A DNA stretch of 64,000 bases from Bartonella koehlerae C-29 (GCF_000706625.1 NZ_KL407334.1:577907-641906); one strand, 5' to 3'; counted from the first letter of the stretch, positions 20,559 to 30,846 are shown. Made by a program: numbers and translations. The notes: a model not told the origin generated them from the sequence alone.

Positions 20559-20975
20559 TTATAGTTTGTTTGTTAGATCTTCTTCTTCAGAAAGTGCTTT
20601 TGCCAAATCAATAATTTTCCGACGTACCTTAGCATCGGATATATTCGTGAAAGCACGCATGAGTTGGATTCCTTCATTGCTAGAACAAAAGTCCATAAAA
20701 TTGTTATCACTTTCAGCAAAACCTTCTATTTGTTGTGTACCAACACCTTTATCAAAAAAGTAAGAAACAGGGACATCCATAATTTCCGCAATCGCTTGAA
20801 GACGGCTTGCACCAATACGATTTGTCCCTTTTTCATATTTCTGGATTTGTTGGAAAGTGATGCCTAGTTTTTCACCCAATTTTTCTTGGGTAAGTCCTAA
20901 AATATTACGACGTAAACGAATACGGGTTCCGACATAGACATCTATAGGATCGGGTTTTTTTCTAGTCTCGGTCAT
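20559..20975 (-). CDS. XRE-family transcriptional regulator (PraR-like)
   Basis: This is a 138-residue DNA-binding protein. Residues 15-70 form a helix-turn-helix of the Cro/CI type (RIRLRRNILGLTQEKLGEKLGITFQQIQKYEKGTNRIGASRL), and the rest is a short helical tail ending SDAKVRRKIIDLAKALSEEE. Small regulators of this shape next to metK are widespread in Rhizobiales, where the PraR group influences biofilm and quorum-sensing genes. The position between lnt and metK agrees with that. The target genes here are unknown. Confidence 0.85.
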   Translation of the reverse strand: MTETRKKPDPIDVYVGTRIRLRRNILGLTQEKLGEKLGITFQQIQKYEKGTNRIGASRLQAIAEIMDVPVSYFFDKGVGTQQIEGFAESDNNFMDFCSSNEGIQLMRAFTNISDAKVRRKIIDLAKALSEEEDLTNKL

Positions 20976-21123
20976 AATGCAACTCTTTAAATTTCCAGCA
21001 TTTCACTTTCAAATCAACATCAGATTTACGTGAAGTTGATTTATCATACAATAAAACAATATATAATAGTTTTTCCCAACTTTAATGGTACACATGAAAC
21101 GGTACCGGAATGTGGGCATTCGA

Positions 21124-22716
21124 TCATTTAAGCTGTTTTGTAGAACCAAAACCAAGCACGCACAATAGCATAAGAATGAATAAGATGAAAGTAGAGAATA
21201 TCCTGTATTCATTGCTTCCTATGGGGGTAATGGGTGATGGAATTGGCGAATCAACAATGCCAACAGCATTTTGCTGAAGAGCTACAACGATTCGTCCATA
21301 AGAATCAATGACAGCTGATATTCCATTATTAGCTGCTCTTATAAGCGGGATTCCCAGTTCAACTGCACGAAGCTGCGCTTGTTGAAGATGTTGGTATGGG
21401 CCGGGTGTTACGCCAAACCATGCATCATTTGTAACATTAATGATTGCTTGAGGAGGAGAACCTTTAAAAGCCATTTCATTGGGAAATATTGCTTCATAAC
21501 AAATTAGAGGAAGATAAGAAAATCCATTTGGCATCATAACAGTTTTGCGTACACTCGCAGCACTATATCCACCAATAGTATCAGCAAGGGCATGCAATCC
21601 AATTTTTTTCAATAAATTCTGATAAGGCAGATATTCACCAAAAGGAACCAGATGAAGTTTATCAGAAGTGGTTAAAATATTTCCTGTAGCGTTAATGACT
21701 GCAATTGTATTAAAATATTTCGTTTTTGCATTGAGAGGATCATTACTGGCACGTATAGCACCAATAATAGCCCATTGTTTGGGCTTGAGAAGAGAGGCAA
21801 TGCGCATTGTGATAGTAGAGTTATCATAGAGAATATAAGGAATGGATGCTTCGGGCCATACGATAAAGTCGGGTGCTGGGTGTTGTTCTGCTGTTGATGT
21901 TGCACTCAGATTCACATGAGCTGCAAATATAGCTTCTCGCTCAGTATTACTCAATTTTATGTTTTGATCTATAGAAGGCTGAACAATGCGCACCCAATAA
22001 CTACTTTTTTGATAATCAGTCATGTTAGGGGCGGTATTAAGGCGATAAAATCCAAAACCACTGTGGGCTAATATCAGCACTAAGCAAAGAGAAAGTGCGG
22101 TTTTCTTTTTTTCATCTGTTAATAAAACAGCGGGTAAACTGTAGATGAAGACTGCAAGAATATTCATTCCATAAAGTCCGAAGATTGCATTGGATTGCAT
22201 AAGCATAGGGGTTGGCATAGCTGTATAACCAAGAGCATTCCACGGAAAGCCTGTGAACAAGATAGAACGCAACCATTCTGCTAGTCCCAGCGCAAAAGCC
22301 AGAACAAAAAAACGTGCTATTCCTTTTGTCCATAAAAAACCGACAATAAAACCAGCAAAAAACCAATAAAGAGAAAGGTAAAGGGGAGGGCAGAGAATAG
22401 CAAATGGCACAGCCCATCCAAAAGTAATCGGGTCCGTCAATAAAGCATTGCACAGCCACCAAAATCCAAAAATAAAATAACCAAAGCCAAAAGTTCCGCA
22501 GCTTAAAGCGTAGGGCAGAAGGCATTTTTTATTGTTTTGAAGAGCACTGATTTTATCAAGTAAAACAATTAAGACGGGAAAAGTTAAAAAACAGAGAGGT
22601 GTTAAATAAAAGGGCGGAAGTGCAAAGGATGTCAATGCACCACATAAAAACAACACTCCTTGTCGTTTCCAACCAGTGATGGCAAACAAAGACACCTTGA
22701 CACTGTTTGAAAACAT
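21124..22716 (-). CDS. lnt: Apolipoprotein N-acyltransferase Lnt
   Basis: Lnt adds the third acyl chain to the N-terminal Cys of lipoproteins in the inner membrane. The N-terminal half has about six to seven membrane segments; the C-terminal half is a nitrilase-fold domain with the Glu-Lys-Cys triad in VWPEASIP, KLHLVPFGEYLP and LICYEAIFP. A last membrane segment ends the protein. Three in-frame ATGs compete (22758, 22740, 22716). The one at 22716 (MFSNSVKVSLF) begins right after the corC stop and avoids overlap, so it is reported, but the longer forms are possible. Confidence 0.93.
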   Translation of the reverse strand: MFSNSVKVSLFAITGWKRQGVLFLCGALTSFALPPFYLTPLCFLTFPVLIVLLDKISALQNNKKCLLPYALSCGTFGFGYFIFGFWWLCNALLTDPITFGWAVPFAILCPPLYLSLYWFFAGFIVGFLWTKGIARFFVLAFALGLAEWLRSILFTGFPWNALGYTAMPTPMLMQSNAIFGLYGMNILAVFIYSLPAVLLTDEKKKTALSLCLVLILAHSGFGFYRLNTAPNMTDYQKSSYWVRIVQPSIDQNIKLSNTEREAIFAAHVNLSATSTAEQHPAPDFIVWPEASIPYILYDNSTITMRIASLLKPKQWAIIGAIRASNDPLNAKTKYFNTIAVINATGNILTTSDKLHLVPFGEYLPYQNLLKKIGLHALADTIGGYSAASVRKTVMMPNGFSYLPLICYEAIFPNEMAFKGSPPQAIINVTNDAWFGVTPGPYQHLQQAQLRAVELGIPLIRAANNGISAVIDSYGRIVVALQQNAVGIVDSPIPSPITPIGSNEYRIFSTFILFILMLLCVLGFGSTKQLK

Positions 22717-22720
22717 GAAG

Positions 22721-23740
22721 TTACTTTTCGGAGATGACATTTTGTTTAAAACTTTCATTCTCCGAAATACGAAAAATACGCAAGCGCTTAATCCGACGTT
22801 TATCAGCTTCTAGAATACGGAATCGATAACCTGGCACCGCTTCAATGACTTCACCTTTTGCAGGAATACGATCAAGAATAGAAACAATCAACCCCCCAAT
22901 GGTGTCGACTTCATCACCATATTCCCCTACAATAAAATCAGGACCAAGAGCTTTCTCCACATCTTCTAGTTCGGTTCTTGCATCAACAAGCCATTTATTA
23001 TTGGGTTCGCGCACGATAGCATTGTCAACATGATCATGTTCATCTTCGATATCACCAACGACTAATTCAACAATATCTTCCATAGAAACTAACCCATCTG
23101 TACCACCATGTTCATCAATTACCAAAGCCATTTGTGTTCGCGTGGTTTGCATACGGGTCAGTAATGTGCTTGCAAGCATGGAGCCAGGAACGAAGAGAAC
23201 TGTTCGAATAAGATCGAGTTCGCCGATAGGGGTGTGCAAATCCGTATAGTTTAACTGTAATAAATCGGATGTTTGTTCTGTTTGAGCTGATTTGGTAATA
23301 AAGCGCGTTATATAATTAAGAATATCACGGATATGAATCATTCCCCGCGGATCATCTAAGGTTTCAGCATAAACGGGTATGCGTGAATGTCCAATTTTTG
23401 CAAAACATTTGAGTGCTTCTCCAAGGGAGGTATTTATGTCCAGTGCCTCGATTTCAGAACGTGGAATCATAACATCATCAACGCGCGCTTCGCGCAAGCG
23501 TAAAATATTGTGCAACATAGTACGTTCTTCAGGTGAGAAGAGAGCAATATCCTTTTCATTGTTAGCAGTGAGTGCAATGGTAAGATCTTTGCGCAGTGAC
23601 TTAGAATTGCGGCCGCGTAAGAACGAAAACAAATGATTCATCAGGGAGTATTTTTCTGTATGATTTGCTGGTTGAGATGGGGGTTCTTCAATATGAGAAG
23701 GCGTTTGACTGTTATTTGGTGCATTCACTTTGTTTGCCAT
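22721..23740 (-). CDS. corC: CBS-domain protein of the CorC/TlyC hemolysin family
   Basis: The 339-residue soluble protein has two CBS domains (about residues 85-215: DVMIPRSEIEALDI, GHSRIPVYAETLDDPRGMIHIRDIL, MALVIDEHGGTDGLVSMEDIVE). A C-terminal CorC/HlyC transporter-associated domain follows (VDTIGGLIVSILDRIPAKGEVIE). Members are linked to magnesium/cobalt efflux or membrane-associated functions; TlyC-named members were called hemolysins, which sequence alone cannot confirm. The gene sits in the conserved ybeY-corC-lnt order. Confidence 0.9.
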   Translation of the reverse strand: MANKVNAPNNSQTPSHIEEPPSQPANHTEKYSLMNHLFSFLRGRNSKSLRKDLTIALTANNEKDIALFSPEERTMLHNILRLREARVDDVMIPRSEIEALDINTSLGEALKCFAKIGHSRIPVYAETLDDPRGMIHIRDILNYITRFITKSAQTEQTSDLLQLNYTDLHTPIGELDLIRTVLFVPGSMLASTLLTRMQTTRTQMALVIDEHGGTDGLVSMEDIVELVVGDIEDEHDHVDNAIVREPNNKWLVDARTELEDVEKALGPDFIVGEYGDEVDTIGGLIVSILDRIPAKGEVIEAVPGYRFRILEADKRRIKRLRIFRISENESFKQNVISEK

Positions 23741-23842
23741 GGTTTTGAGATCTTTTAAACTTTTTTGTGTAAGAGAGGCATAGGACGTTTTAAGTTGTAT
23801 GATGGTGATATTAATTTTTAAAATTAGTTTTTATCATTTTTA

Positions 23843-24319
23843 TTAAGATAATTCAGCATAGGGATCCTTAATGGAAAGCTTTTGAAGAATTTTTCTTTCG
23901 AGTTCTTCCATGTGATGGGCTTCTTCATTTGTTTCATGATTATAACCAAGCAGATGAAGAATACCGTGGACAATCATATGCGTTAAGTGATCCTGAAATG
24001 ATTTTGCTTCGTTTTTCGCTTCAAGAATAACAGTTTCCCGTGCAATAATGATATCACCAAGCATGGGTCCAGGAGGATCTCCAACTTTAAGGGGAAAGGC
24101 AGGAAAGGATAACACATTGGTAGATTTGTTTTTACCACGCCATTGTGCATTGATTTGTGCCATATGTTTGTCATCCGTAAAAAGCAAGCTGATTTCGCTG
24201 ACAATATTTTCCAATGAAAAATGATGCATTGTCGTTTTTAATGCTTTTTCAGTGATATTATAAAGCATTTTTTCGTCATTCCACCCAGCGCTCTCAACAA
24301 TTATATCAATTGTAATCAT
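23843..24319 (-). CDS. ybeY: Endoribonuclease YbeY
   Basis: YbeY is a zinc-dependent single-strand endoribonuclease needed for 16S rRNA 3'-end maturation and ribosome quality control. The 158-residue protein has the conserved metal site [15 protein letters not shown] (three His), preceded by the LSFPAFP and LGDIIIARE blocks. It lies between phoH and corC, the usual neighbours. The stop is 54 bases downstream of the phoH stop on the same strand. Confidence 0.96.
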   Translation of the reverse strand: MITIDIIVESAGWNDEKMLYNITEKALKTTMHHFSLENIVSEISLLFTDDKHMAQINAQWRGKNKSTNVLSFPAFPLKVGDPPGPMLGDIIIARETVILEAKNEAKSFQDHLTHMIVHGILHLLGYNHETNEEAHHMEELERKILQKLSIKDPYAELS

Positions 24320-24373
24320 AACAAATCAAATTCATTTCTTTGATGAGGAGTATGAGATGGGCATTTCTTTGTT

Positions 24374-25441
24374 TTATGCTCGAGAATCGTGATCATAAGC
24401 ACGAACGATAGCGGCAACAAGGGGATGGCGTACAACATCTTTTTCACCAAAACGAATAATTGTAATATTTTCTACATTTGAAAGAATACGTATTGCTTCA
24501 ATTAAACCTGATTTTTGTCCTGTCGGCAAATCAATTTGGCTTACATCACCGGTAACGACCATGCGTGCGCCCTCTCCAAAACGCGTGAGGAACATTTTCA
24601 TTTGCATGGGCGTGGTATTTTGCGCTTCATCAAGAATGATAGCGGCATGAGTAAGTGTTCGTCCGCGCATGAAAGCAAGAGGAGCAATTTCTATAACACC
24701 AGAATTTAGAATTCGTTCTACTTTTTCGACGGGTATCATATCATAGAGGGCGTCATAAAGTGGACGTAAATATGGGTCAACTTTTTCTTTAAGATCACCA
24801 GGCAGAAAGCCGAGATGTTCTCCAGCTTCAACGGCAGGACGTGAGAGGATAATGCGTTCAATGATACCACGCTCTAAAAGCATTGCAGCATGAGCGACAG
24901 CAAGATATGTTTTGCCTGTTCCTGCTGGTCCTATCCCAAAAACAAGTTCTTTAGTTTCCATTGCGTGTATGTAAGCATTTTGTGTTGGAGTTCTAGCGTG
25001 GATTGTCTTTTTATGGGTACTTAACCGTGCGGGTATAAGTTTTGTTACAGGTTGTATTTTTGTTGGCGATTCTTGCTGATTATGTGGAAAATTCGCCATG
25101 GCAATTGCTCCTTCTACATCCGATAAAGTGAGCTCTTGATGTGTTTTAACGCGTTCATAAAGCTGCTGTAATATATATTGTGCGCACTTCGTGGCTGTCG
25201 TTTTTCCATGGATTAAAATTTCATTGCCGCGCGGATAAAGACTAAGTCCAAGCTGTTGTTCGATATAAGTTAGATTTTCGTTGAATTTACCAAATACTGC
25301 TTTTGCATATCGGTTATTTTCAAAAATTAAAACAACATGATGAACAGTCGATGCGTTTTCTTTTTCCAAGATAACAGTATTTTCAAGATAAGTACTTATT
25401 TTCTCTTTAACGAACTTTACTTTTTTGGTTGAAGATTTCAA
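24374..25441 (-). CDS. phoH: PhoH-like ATPase (YbeZ)
   Basis: PhoH-type ATPases are predicted RNA helicases that pair with YbeY. Residues 1-150 hold a divergent KH-like N-terminal region. The ATPase core has a P-loop GPAGTGKTYLAVAHA, Walker B IILDEAQN and the TGDVSQIDLP motif (355 residues). The start codon is TTG at 25439-25441: GGGAG lies six bases upstream, and no ATG follows in frame until well inside the conserved region. A potential RNA hairpin is found in the leader (25467-25522). Confidence 0.94.
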   Translation of the reverse strand: MKSSTKKVKFVKEKISTYLENTVILEKENASTVHHVVLIFENNRYAKAVFGKFNENLTYIEQQLGLSLYPRGNEILIHGKTTATKCAQYILQQLYERVKTHQELTLSDVEGAIAMANFPHNQQESPTKIQPVTKLIPARLSTHKKTIHARTPTQNAYIHAMETKELVFGIGPAGTGKTYLAVAHAAMLLERGIIERIILSRPAVEAGEHLGFLPGDLKEKVDPYLRPLYDALYDMIPVEKVERILNSGVIEIAPLAFMRGRTLTHAAIILDEAQNTTPMQMKMFLTRFGEGARMVVTGDVSQIDLPTGQKSGLIEAIRILSNVENITIIRFGEKDVVRHPLVAAIVRAYDHDSRA

Positions 25442-25466
25442 CCTATTCTCCCATATCTAGCAAATA

Positions 25467-25522
25467 TTGCACTCTTTTGGGGTAAACTGTATAAAATACA
25501 GACTCTTTTTCATAGAGTGCAA
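25467..25522 (-). promoter_or_regulatory. Nested inverted repeat in the phoH leader
   Basis: An 8-bp perfect stem joins 25467-25474 (TTGCACTC) to 25515-25522 (GAGTGCAA). Within it a 5-bp hairpin, CTGTA/TACAG, lies at 25487-25501. It is located 26 bases before the phoH start codon in the 160-base gap after miaB. There is no T run after the stem on the minus strand, so a plain terminator is unlikely. A leader RNA structure or a protein-binding palindrome are the options. Confidence 0.5.
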
Positions 25523-25601
25523 ACTTTAAATGTAATCATTTTCTTCAAAAATAAAAGAGCCTTCTAAAATCTCTGTTGTGAAAAAGGCATGAGAGCTATG
25601 C

Positions 25602-26978
25602 TTATACATTTGCAATTTCACCAACAAAACTGTTTGAGCTTGTACTTTTAATATGAATTGGGACTACGCTGCCCGTAGAGGCTTGTGTATCCACGACAAC
25701 AGGTAAAAGCCAAGGTGACCGGCCTACCATTTGCCCAGAGTGACGTCCAGCTTTTTCGATAAGAACGTCTGTTGTTTGACCAATTTTAGAACGCAAAAAT
25801 GCATTTTGTTGCTCCAAGAGAAGGATTTGTAAATGTTGAAGCCGGGCATCTTTTACAGCTTCCTCAACATAATTTTTCATTGTTGCACCAACTGTTCCAG
25901 GTCGAGGTGAATATTTAAAAGAGTATGCTGAACTGTATTCCACTTGTTTAATAAGTTTAATGGTTTCTTCAAAGTCTTCATCTGTTTCTCCTGGAAATCC
26001 TACAATAAAATCTCCTGAAAAAGCAATATCTGGTCGTGCATTACGAATTTTTTCGATAAGTTGAAGATAATGAACACTTTTGTGTTGGCGGTTCATTGCT
26101 TTTAAGATGCGATCTGAACCCGATTGAACAGGCAAATGCAGATAAGGCATCAATATGTCAAGATCTCGGTGTGCAGCAATAAGACTGTCATCCATATCTC
26201 GTGGATGACTGGTTGTATAACGCAAACGCTTTAAACCATCCAATTTGGCAAGGTGATAAAGAAGATCACCAAGACGCCAAGTTTTACCATTCACATTTTG
26301 TCCATGCCAGCCATTCACATTTTGTCCAAGCAGGGTAATTTCCTTGACACCAGCTTCAATGAGTTGACGGGCTTCCTCGGTAATTTGCTCGACAGATCGG
26401 GATATTTCGGCACCGCGTGTGTAGGGAACAACACAGAAAGTACAAAATTTATCACAGCCTTCCTGTACTGTTAAAAATGCACTAACACCTCGTTTTCTTA
26501 CAGCATGTTTATTATGAGGCGGTAAATGGGCAAATTTATCCTCAACAGCATAGTCTGTTGCAACAATTTTTTTCCCCTGTTTGGTTTGTTCTAACAAGTT
26601 CGGCAAGCGATGATACATTTGCGGTCCAATAACGAGATCTACCGTTGGTGCACGGCGCAAAATTTCACTTCCCTCTGCTTGTGCAACACAACCAGTTACA
26701 CCAACCATCAAGGGCTTGTCAGGTGTACGTTCTTGACGCATAACCCGCAAGCGACCAAGATCTGAATAGAGTTTTTCTGCTGCTTTTTCACGGATATGAC
26801 AGGTATTAACAAGAATAAGGTCAGCGTCATTTGGTGTTTGTGTAGTGACATAACCCTGTGAACTGAGACTATCAGTCATCCGTTGGCTGTCATAAACATT
26901 CATTTGGCACCCATAGGTTTTGATAAAAACCTTTTTAGGAGCAACAGGAGGAATATTTTTAGGATTTGCTTTATTCAT
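25602..26978 (-). CDS. miaB: tRNA methylthiotransferase MiaB
   Basis: MiaB adds the 2-methylthio group to i6A37 of tRNA. The 458-residue protein has the N-terminal UPF0004 domain with its own iron-sulfur cysteines ([20 protein letters not shown]). The radical-SAM core has CDKFCTFC (CxxxCxxC), and a TRAM domain closes the protein ([23 protein letters not shown]). The [13 protein letters not shown] stretch is a short internal duplication at about residue 220. Confidence 0.97.
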   Translation of the reverse strand: MNKANPKNIPPVAPKKVFIKTYGCQMNVYDSQRMTDSLSSQGYVTTQTPNDADLILVNTCHIREKAAEKLYSDLGRLRVMRQERTPDKPLMVGVTGCVAQAEGSEILRRAPTVDLVIGPQMYHRLPNLLEQTKQGKKIVATDYAVEDKFAHLPPHNKHAVRKRGVSAFLTVQEGCDKFCTFCVVPYTRGAEISRSVEQITEEARQLIEAGVKEITLLGQNVNGWHGQNVNGKTWRLGDLLYHLAKLDGLKRLRYTTSHPRDMDDSLIAAHRDLDILMPYLHLPVQSGSDRILKAMNRQHKSVHYLQLIEKIRNARPDIAFSGDFIVGFPGETDEDFEETIKLIKQVEYSSAYSFKYSPRPGTVGATMKNYVEEAVKDARLQHLQILLLEQQNAFLRSKIGQTTDVLIEKAGRHSGQMVGRSPWLLPVVVDTQASTGSVVPIHIKSTSSNSFVGEIANV

Positions 26979-27022
26979 AGCGCATTTGTAAATGTTTTTT
27001 ACGCAAATCTCAATCTATTTGC

Positions 27023-27502
27023 TTAAAAGTTTTTTTGCATAATGATTGCATCTGTGCGGCTATTTTTTGATTGGTAGTAGGCAAAGCGTTTAGCAATTTT
27101 TTGAAATTTAAAACCTTGATAAAGGCTCAAAGCAGAAAGATTGGTTTCTTCTACTTCTAAGAAGAGTTTTAGAGCGCGTTCGTGGTGGAGATGGCGAAGT
27201 GTACTATCAATAAGCAAGGTGCCAATTCCTTGTCGACGACAATGAGGGTGGACAGCAATTGTGATAATTTCGGCTTCATCAAGAATGAGACGGCAGAGGC
27301 AAAAGCCTAAAATTTTATCAGGGCGTCCAATAAGAGAGGCTTTGTACCCGAAGATAGATTGATCTGTTAAGAAATGGTCAAAGGTTTGTTTTTTCCAAGC
27401 AGGGACAAAACAATGCTGATGAATTTGATGAAGGAGAGCACTATCATCAGTTTGTAGTGGAGCAATCCAAAAATGTTTTTTTTTCAATAAAAGCTTAGAC
27501 AT
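27023..27502 (-). CDS. rimI: GNAT N-acetyltransferase, RimI-like
   Basis: This is a 159-residue single GNAT domain with the acetyl-CoA pyrophosphate loop RRQGIGTLLI and the following HLHHERALKLFLEVEETNLSALSLYQGFKFQ typical of RimI, which acetylates the N-terminus of ribosomal protein S18. The start codon shares one base with the tsaB stop (TAATG), as in many Rhizobiales where tsaB-rimI form one unit. The exact substrate is inferred from the family and from context. Confidence 0.88.
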   Translation of the reverse strand: MSKLLLKKKHFWIAPLQTDDSALLHQIHQHCFVPAWKKQTFDHFLTDQSIFGYKASLIGRPDKILGFCLCRLILDEAEIITIAVHPHCRRQGIGTLLIDSTLRHLHHERALKLFLEVEETNLSALSLYQGFKFQKIAKRFAYYQSKNSRTDAIIMQKNF

Positions 27503-28185
27503 TATTTTTTTCGTGGTAGAGCAAAATCAGTTTGTTGCTTTGCGTCAGCACTCTGTAAATAGAGTGGACGGGGACGATCTTGTAGTTGTTTGTTTGCTGC
27601 AAGATGAGCATAGCTTACAATGTCAGCTGTCTCGCAGAGGGTTTGATCTCGTACGATTTTTTTGTTTACCTTATTGTTTTTAATATGCAGAGCAATAACA
27701 TTAGCTGCTGGACCGATGAGTCTTGTTTTCTGCGGTAAATCTTCGATAATATTTTCGATTGTTTTTAAGCCTGGGGCCCCTAAAGGGGAAAGATCTTCGT
27801 TGAAGTTTTGATGGTAGAACATATCTTTACCGGCTTCAATGACAACGGTGATTGCTAATCCAGTATTTTTATTGCTTGCCTGCACTGCTAATGCTTCAAG
27901 TGCGCTTACTCCAACAGCTGGTATTTCGAGCGCTAATGACAAAGCGCGTGCTGTTGCAACACCTACACGCACACCGGTAAATGATCCAGGCCCAATATTG
28001 ACAGCAATGCGATCAACTTGATCAAGAGTTATATTCGCTTGGTTGATTACTTGTGCGATATATCCAATAAGTTTTTCGGCATGTCCTTTGTTTATACGCT
28101 CGTTGACACGAGCAATGACAGATTTCTGACGAATAAGCGCAACGGCACAATAAATTGAAGCAGTGTCTAGAGCAAGGATAAGCAT
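27502..28185 (-). CDS. tsaB: tRNA threonylcarbamoyladenosine biosynthesis protein TsaB
   Basis: TsaB is the non-catalytic partner of TsaD in making t6A37 on ANN-decoding tRNAs. The 227-residue protein has the ASKHA-fold N-terminus MLILALDTASIYCAVAL and the block VNIGPGSFTGVRVGVATARALSLAL, and like other TsaB it lacks the metal-binding His pair of TsaD. It heads the tsaB-rimI pair. Confidence 0.95.
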   Translation of the reverse strand: MLILALDTASIYCAVALIRQKSVIARVNERINKGHAEKLIGYIAQVINQANITLDQVDRIAVNIGPGSFTGVRVGVATARALSLALEIPAVGVSALEALAVQASNKNTGLAITVVIEAGKDMFYHQNFNEDLSPLGAPGLKTIENIIEDLPQKTRLIGPAANVIALHIKNNKVNKKIVRDQTLCETADIVSYAHLAANKQLQDRPRPLYLQSADAKQQTDFALPRKK

Positions 28186-28764
28186 AAAAATATTTTAGTT
28201 GAATAATATAATAAACAAAAGACCTACAGTATTTTTTAGTCTTTTTTTTGTGTGTGTTTTGCAATATTTAAAGAAGGTTGTTAGGATCAATAAGCAACAA
28301 TATATTTTTTATTGAATGCGGTGGGTGTTGATTTTTTCTCATGCTATCCTGTTGTAATACAGAGTGAATAAAAGCAATTTAAGAGAAAGAAGCCATGAAA
28401 TCCCATTTGTTTATTTTCTAAGTAAGAGCATATTCCGTAGGCTTTTTGTAAAAACATTATTTTGTGAGAGAAAATGCAATAAAAAAAGCGGCATTGTTTT
28501 GTGATGAATGATGTATTTTTGTGTTATGCTGTTTAGTTGCAAGAAACTGTCTGCTGAAAAGCCGATTGAATAAGTAGTTTTATAGCTTGCTACTCTTTCT
28601 ACTAAGTTTAAAGTAATTTGATTGTTTATATAAGTTGTAAAAATGATAAAGAAAGTCTTGGAATTTTAACCCATTTTGATAAAAAAGCTGCTTCAAGAGT
28701 GGCATGTCTTTGGAATGATTGTATGCTGAATTGAAAAAAGCAAAAATATTTAAAAACCAATATT
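28186..28764. other. 579-base gap, no gene recognised
   Basis: An AT-rich stretch between the tsaB start and the YeiH-type gene stop, both minus strand. Stop codons are frequent in all frames, and I saw no repeat, strong hairpin or known RNA. The tsaB promoter should lie at its left end. Confidence 0.5.
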
Positions 28765-29811
28765 TCAGAATGTTATAGGGTTTAAATCATTCAATTGGAT
28801 CATGATAAGACTGCAAACACCGAGGATAAGTATGGAGCAGGTTGAAGCTAGAATGACGCGCCATCCTGCTTTTTTAAAGGATCGGATATCAACGCCTAAA
28901 CCTAATGCTGCCATTGAAATGACAGTGAATAAATGAGCAATAAATTTAATGGGGATGAGAGTCCTTTCAGGAATAAGACCACTTGAGCGGATGAGCATCA
29001 TAATAATAAAACCAATGATAAACCATGGGACGAGAGTGTGTAGGCGCAATCGTGTTTGTGCTGATCGATGATAGAGGATTGACAGAGCAAAAATAAGAGG
29101 ACCTAACATTAAAACGCGTACCAATTTAACAACTGTTGCAATTTGAACACTCACAAAAGAGACAGATGCTGTTGCTGCTAAAACTTGTGGTACAGCATAA
29201 ACGACCATGCCGGAAAGCACGCCATATTGGCTAAATGACAAATTCAGAAATGGATGTAAAAAAGGGAGAAGTAAAATAATAAAAACTCCTAAAAGAGCAG
29301 TAAAAGCAATAGATGCTGCTACCTCTTCATGTTTTGCTTTAATGACAGGTGCAACGGCGACGATTGCTGAATTTCCACAAATAGCATTCCCGCAAGCGAC
29401 GAGCATTGCTAAATGCGAAGAAAGTCTGAAAAGTCTGCCGATGGTAAAGCTGAGAATAAGCGTTACAAGTATAACAAATATAATACTAGCAAGTAAATTC
29501 CAACCGGCTGAAAGAACCGTATTAACGCTAATACTTGCTCCTAGAAGAACAATAGCAATTTCAAGAAGTGTTTTGGCACAAAAAATTATACCTTTTTGAA
29601 AATATTTTGGCAAAGTAAAACAACTACCGGTGATGGATCCTAAGAGAACTGCCAAAACAAGGCTTTCAAACCATGCTTGCGTGAAAAGCTGTTTTTCTAA
29701 GATTTCTAAACCATAAGCTAAGGTTGATATGAATAAACATGCTAGGACACCCGGAGCAAAGTCGTTTAAAAGTGTGATTTTTTTTTTAATCATTTTAATG
29801 TTTCTACCCAT
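28765..29811 (-). CDS. YeiH/UPF0324-family integral membrane protein
   Basis: The 348-residue protein is hydrophobic throughout, with about ten membrane segments. Family features are GSITGSCFTLPKYFQKGI, the central CGNAICGNSAIVAVAPVIKAK loop, and LGLGVDIRSFKKAG near the end. Some members of this family have been proposed as sulfate or sulfite exporters; the substrate here is not known. The start could also be the second Met (29793). It stands alone between gaps and may be a single-gene transcript. Confidence 0.88.
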   Translation of the reverse strand: MGRNIKMIKKKITLLNDFAPGVLACLFISTLAYGLEILEKQLFTQAWFESLVLAVLLGSITGSCFTLPKYFQKGIIFCAKTLLEIAIVLLGASISVNTVLSAGWNLLASIIFVILVTLILSFTIGRLFRLSSHLAMLVACGNAICGNSAIVAVAPVIKAKHEEVAASIAFTALLGVFIILLLPFLHPFLNLSFSQYGVLSGMVVYAVPQVLAATASVSFVSVQIATVVKLVRVLMLGPLIFALSILYHRSAQTRLRLHTLVPWFIIGFIIMMLIRSSGLIPERTLIPIKFIAHLFTVISMAALGLGVDIRSFKKAGWRVILASTCSILILGVCSLIMIQLNDLNPITF

Positions 29812-29866
29812 AAATCAAAGAAATGATAATAAATAATAAAAAGAGATAACGGGTAAGAGAAAAAAA

Positions 29867-30472
29867 TTAAAGATTTGTTCTTGCCTGTAAGGCTGCTGCT
29901 AAAGTTCCATCATCAAGATAATCAAGTTCACCTCCTACAGGCACACCATGAGCAAGTTTAGTAACTTTCACTGAAAAATTGGAAAGTTTATCAGTGATAT
30001 AATGTGCTGTTGTTTGTCCTTCAACAGTGGCGTTGACAGCTAGAATAATCTCTGTAATTGGGTTTTCTACAACACGCTGTATTAAGGGGGCGATGTTGAG
30101 TTCATCAGGACCTATCCCATCTAAAGGAGAAAGCCTGCCACCCAATACATGATAACGTGCGGCTAAAGTTTTTGCACGCTCTAGAGCCCACAGATCAGCA
30201 ATATCTTCAACAACAATAATTGTTGCATCATCACGGCGTGGATCTTTACAAATCGAACAAGGATCAATTGTATCTACATTTCCACAAATAGAACAAATGC
30301 AGACTTTTTGTACTGCGGCTTGTATTGCTACTCCTAAAGGTTCCAGCAGTGTTTCCTTTTTTTTGATAAGATAAAGCACAGCACGACGTGCTGAACGCGG
30401 ACCAAGACCTGGTATTCGCGCTAAAAGCTGAATGAGACGCTCAATCTCAGGTCCTCCAATGTGTTTAGACAT
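29867..30472 (-). CDS. recR: Recombination mediator RecR
   Basis: RecR works with RecO (and RecF) to load RecA on gapped DNA. The 201-residue protein has an N-terminal helix-hairpin-helix ([20 protein letters not shown]), a four-Cys zinc finger ([18 protein letters not shown]), a Toprim domain ([14 protein letters not shown]) and the [12 protein letters not shown] loop. It is the last gene of dnaX-ybaB-recR, 33 bases after ybaB. Confidence 0.97.
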   Translation of the reverse strand: MSKHIGGPEIERLIQLLARIPGLGPRSARRAVLYLIKKKETLLEPLGVAIQAAVQKVCICSICGNVDTIDPCSICKDPRRDDATIIVVEDIADLWALERAKTLAARYHVLGGRLSPLDGIGPDELNIAPLIQRVVENPITEIILAVNATVEGQTTAHYITDKLSNFSVKVTKLAHGVPVGGELDYLDDGTLAAALQARTNL

Positions 30473-30505
30473 ACTCTGGTTCCAAAGGATTCGGTAAAAT
30501 TTGGT

Positions 30506-30832
30506 TCATGAGAACGGGAGTTTGAAATTGGGTGGAAGTGGTAGCCCTGCTGTCATGCTTTTGGTTTTTTCTTGCATAGTTATTTCAATTTTTGTTTTGG
30601 CTTCATTATAAGCAGCCATAATCAGATCTTCAAGGATTTCAATTTCTTCAGGTTTAAGTAATGAAGGATCAATTTTGATTGCTGTTATAGTGTTTTTACC
30701 GTTTAAGGTGATGGTGACAAGTCCACCACCAGCAGTCCCCGTTATTTGCAGATTCGCCATTTCTTCTTGAATTTTCTGCATTTTTTCTTGCACTTCTTTG
30801 GCTTTTTTCATCATGTTTATCATATCACGCAT
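30506..30832 (-). CDS. ybaB: YbaB/EbfC family nucleoid-associated protein
   Basis: This small DNA-binding protein of 108 residues begins with the coiled-coil [26 protein letters not shown] and continues with [25 protein letters not shown], the core of the family. Members bind DNA as tweezer-like dimers. It is encoded between dnaX (14 bases upstream) and recR, the standard arrangement. An in-frame ATG at 30823 is an alternative start. Confidence 0.94.
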   Translation of the reverse strand: MRDMINMMKKAKEVQEKMQKIQEEMANLQITGTAGGGLVTITLNGKNTITAIKIDPSLLKPEEIEILEDLIMAAYNEAKTKIEITMQEKTKSMTAGLPLPPNFKLPFS

Positions 30833-30846
30833 AGGAATAGGTACCC

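Noticed and set aside
29207-29599. 130-codon plus-strand frame opposite the YeiH-type gene
   Set aside because: Shadow of the membrane protein gene; composition and lack of ribosome site argue against coding.
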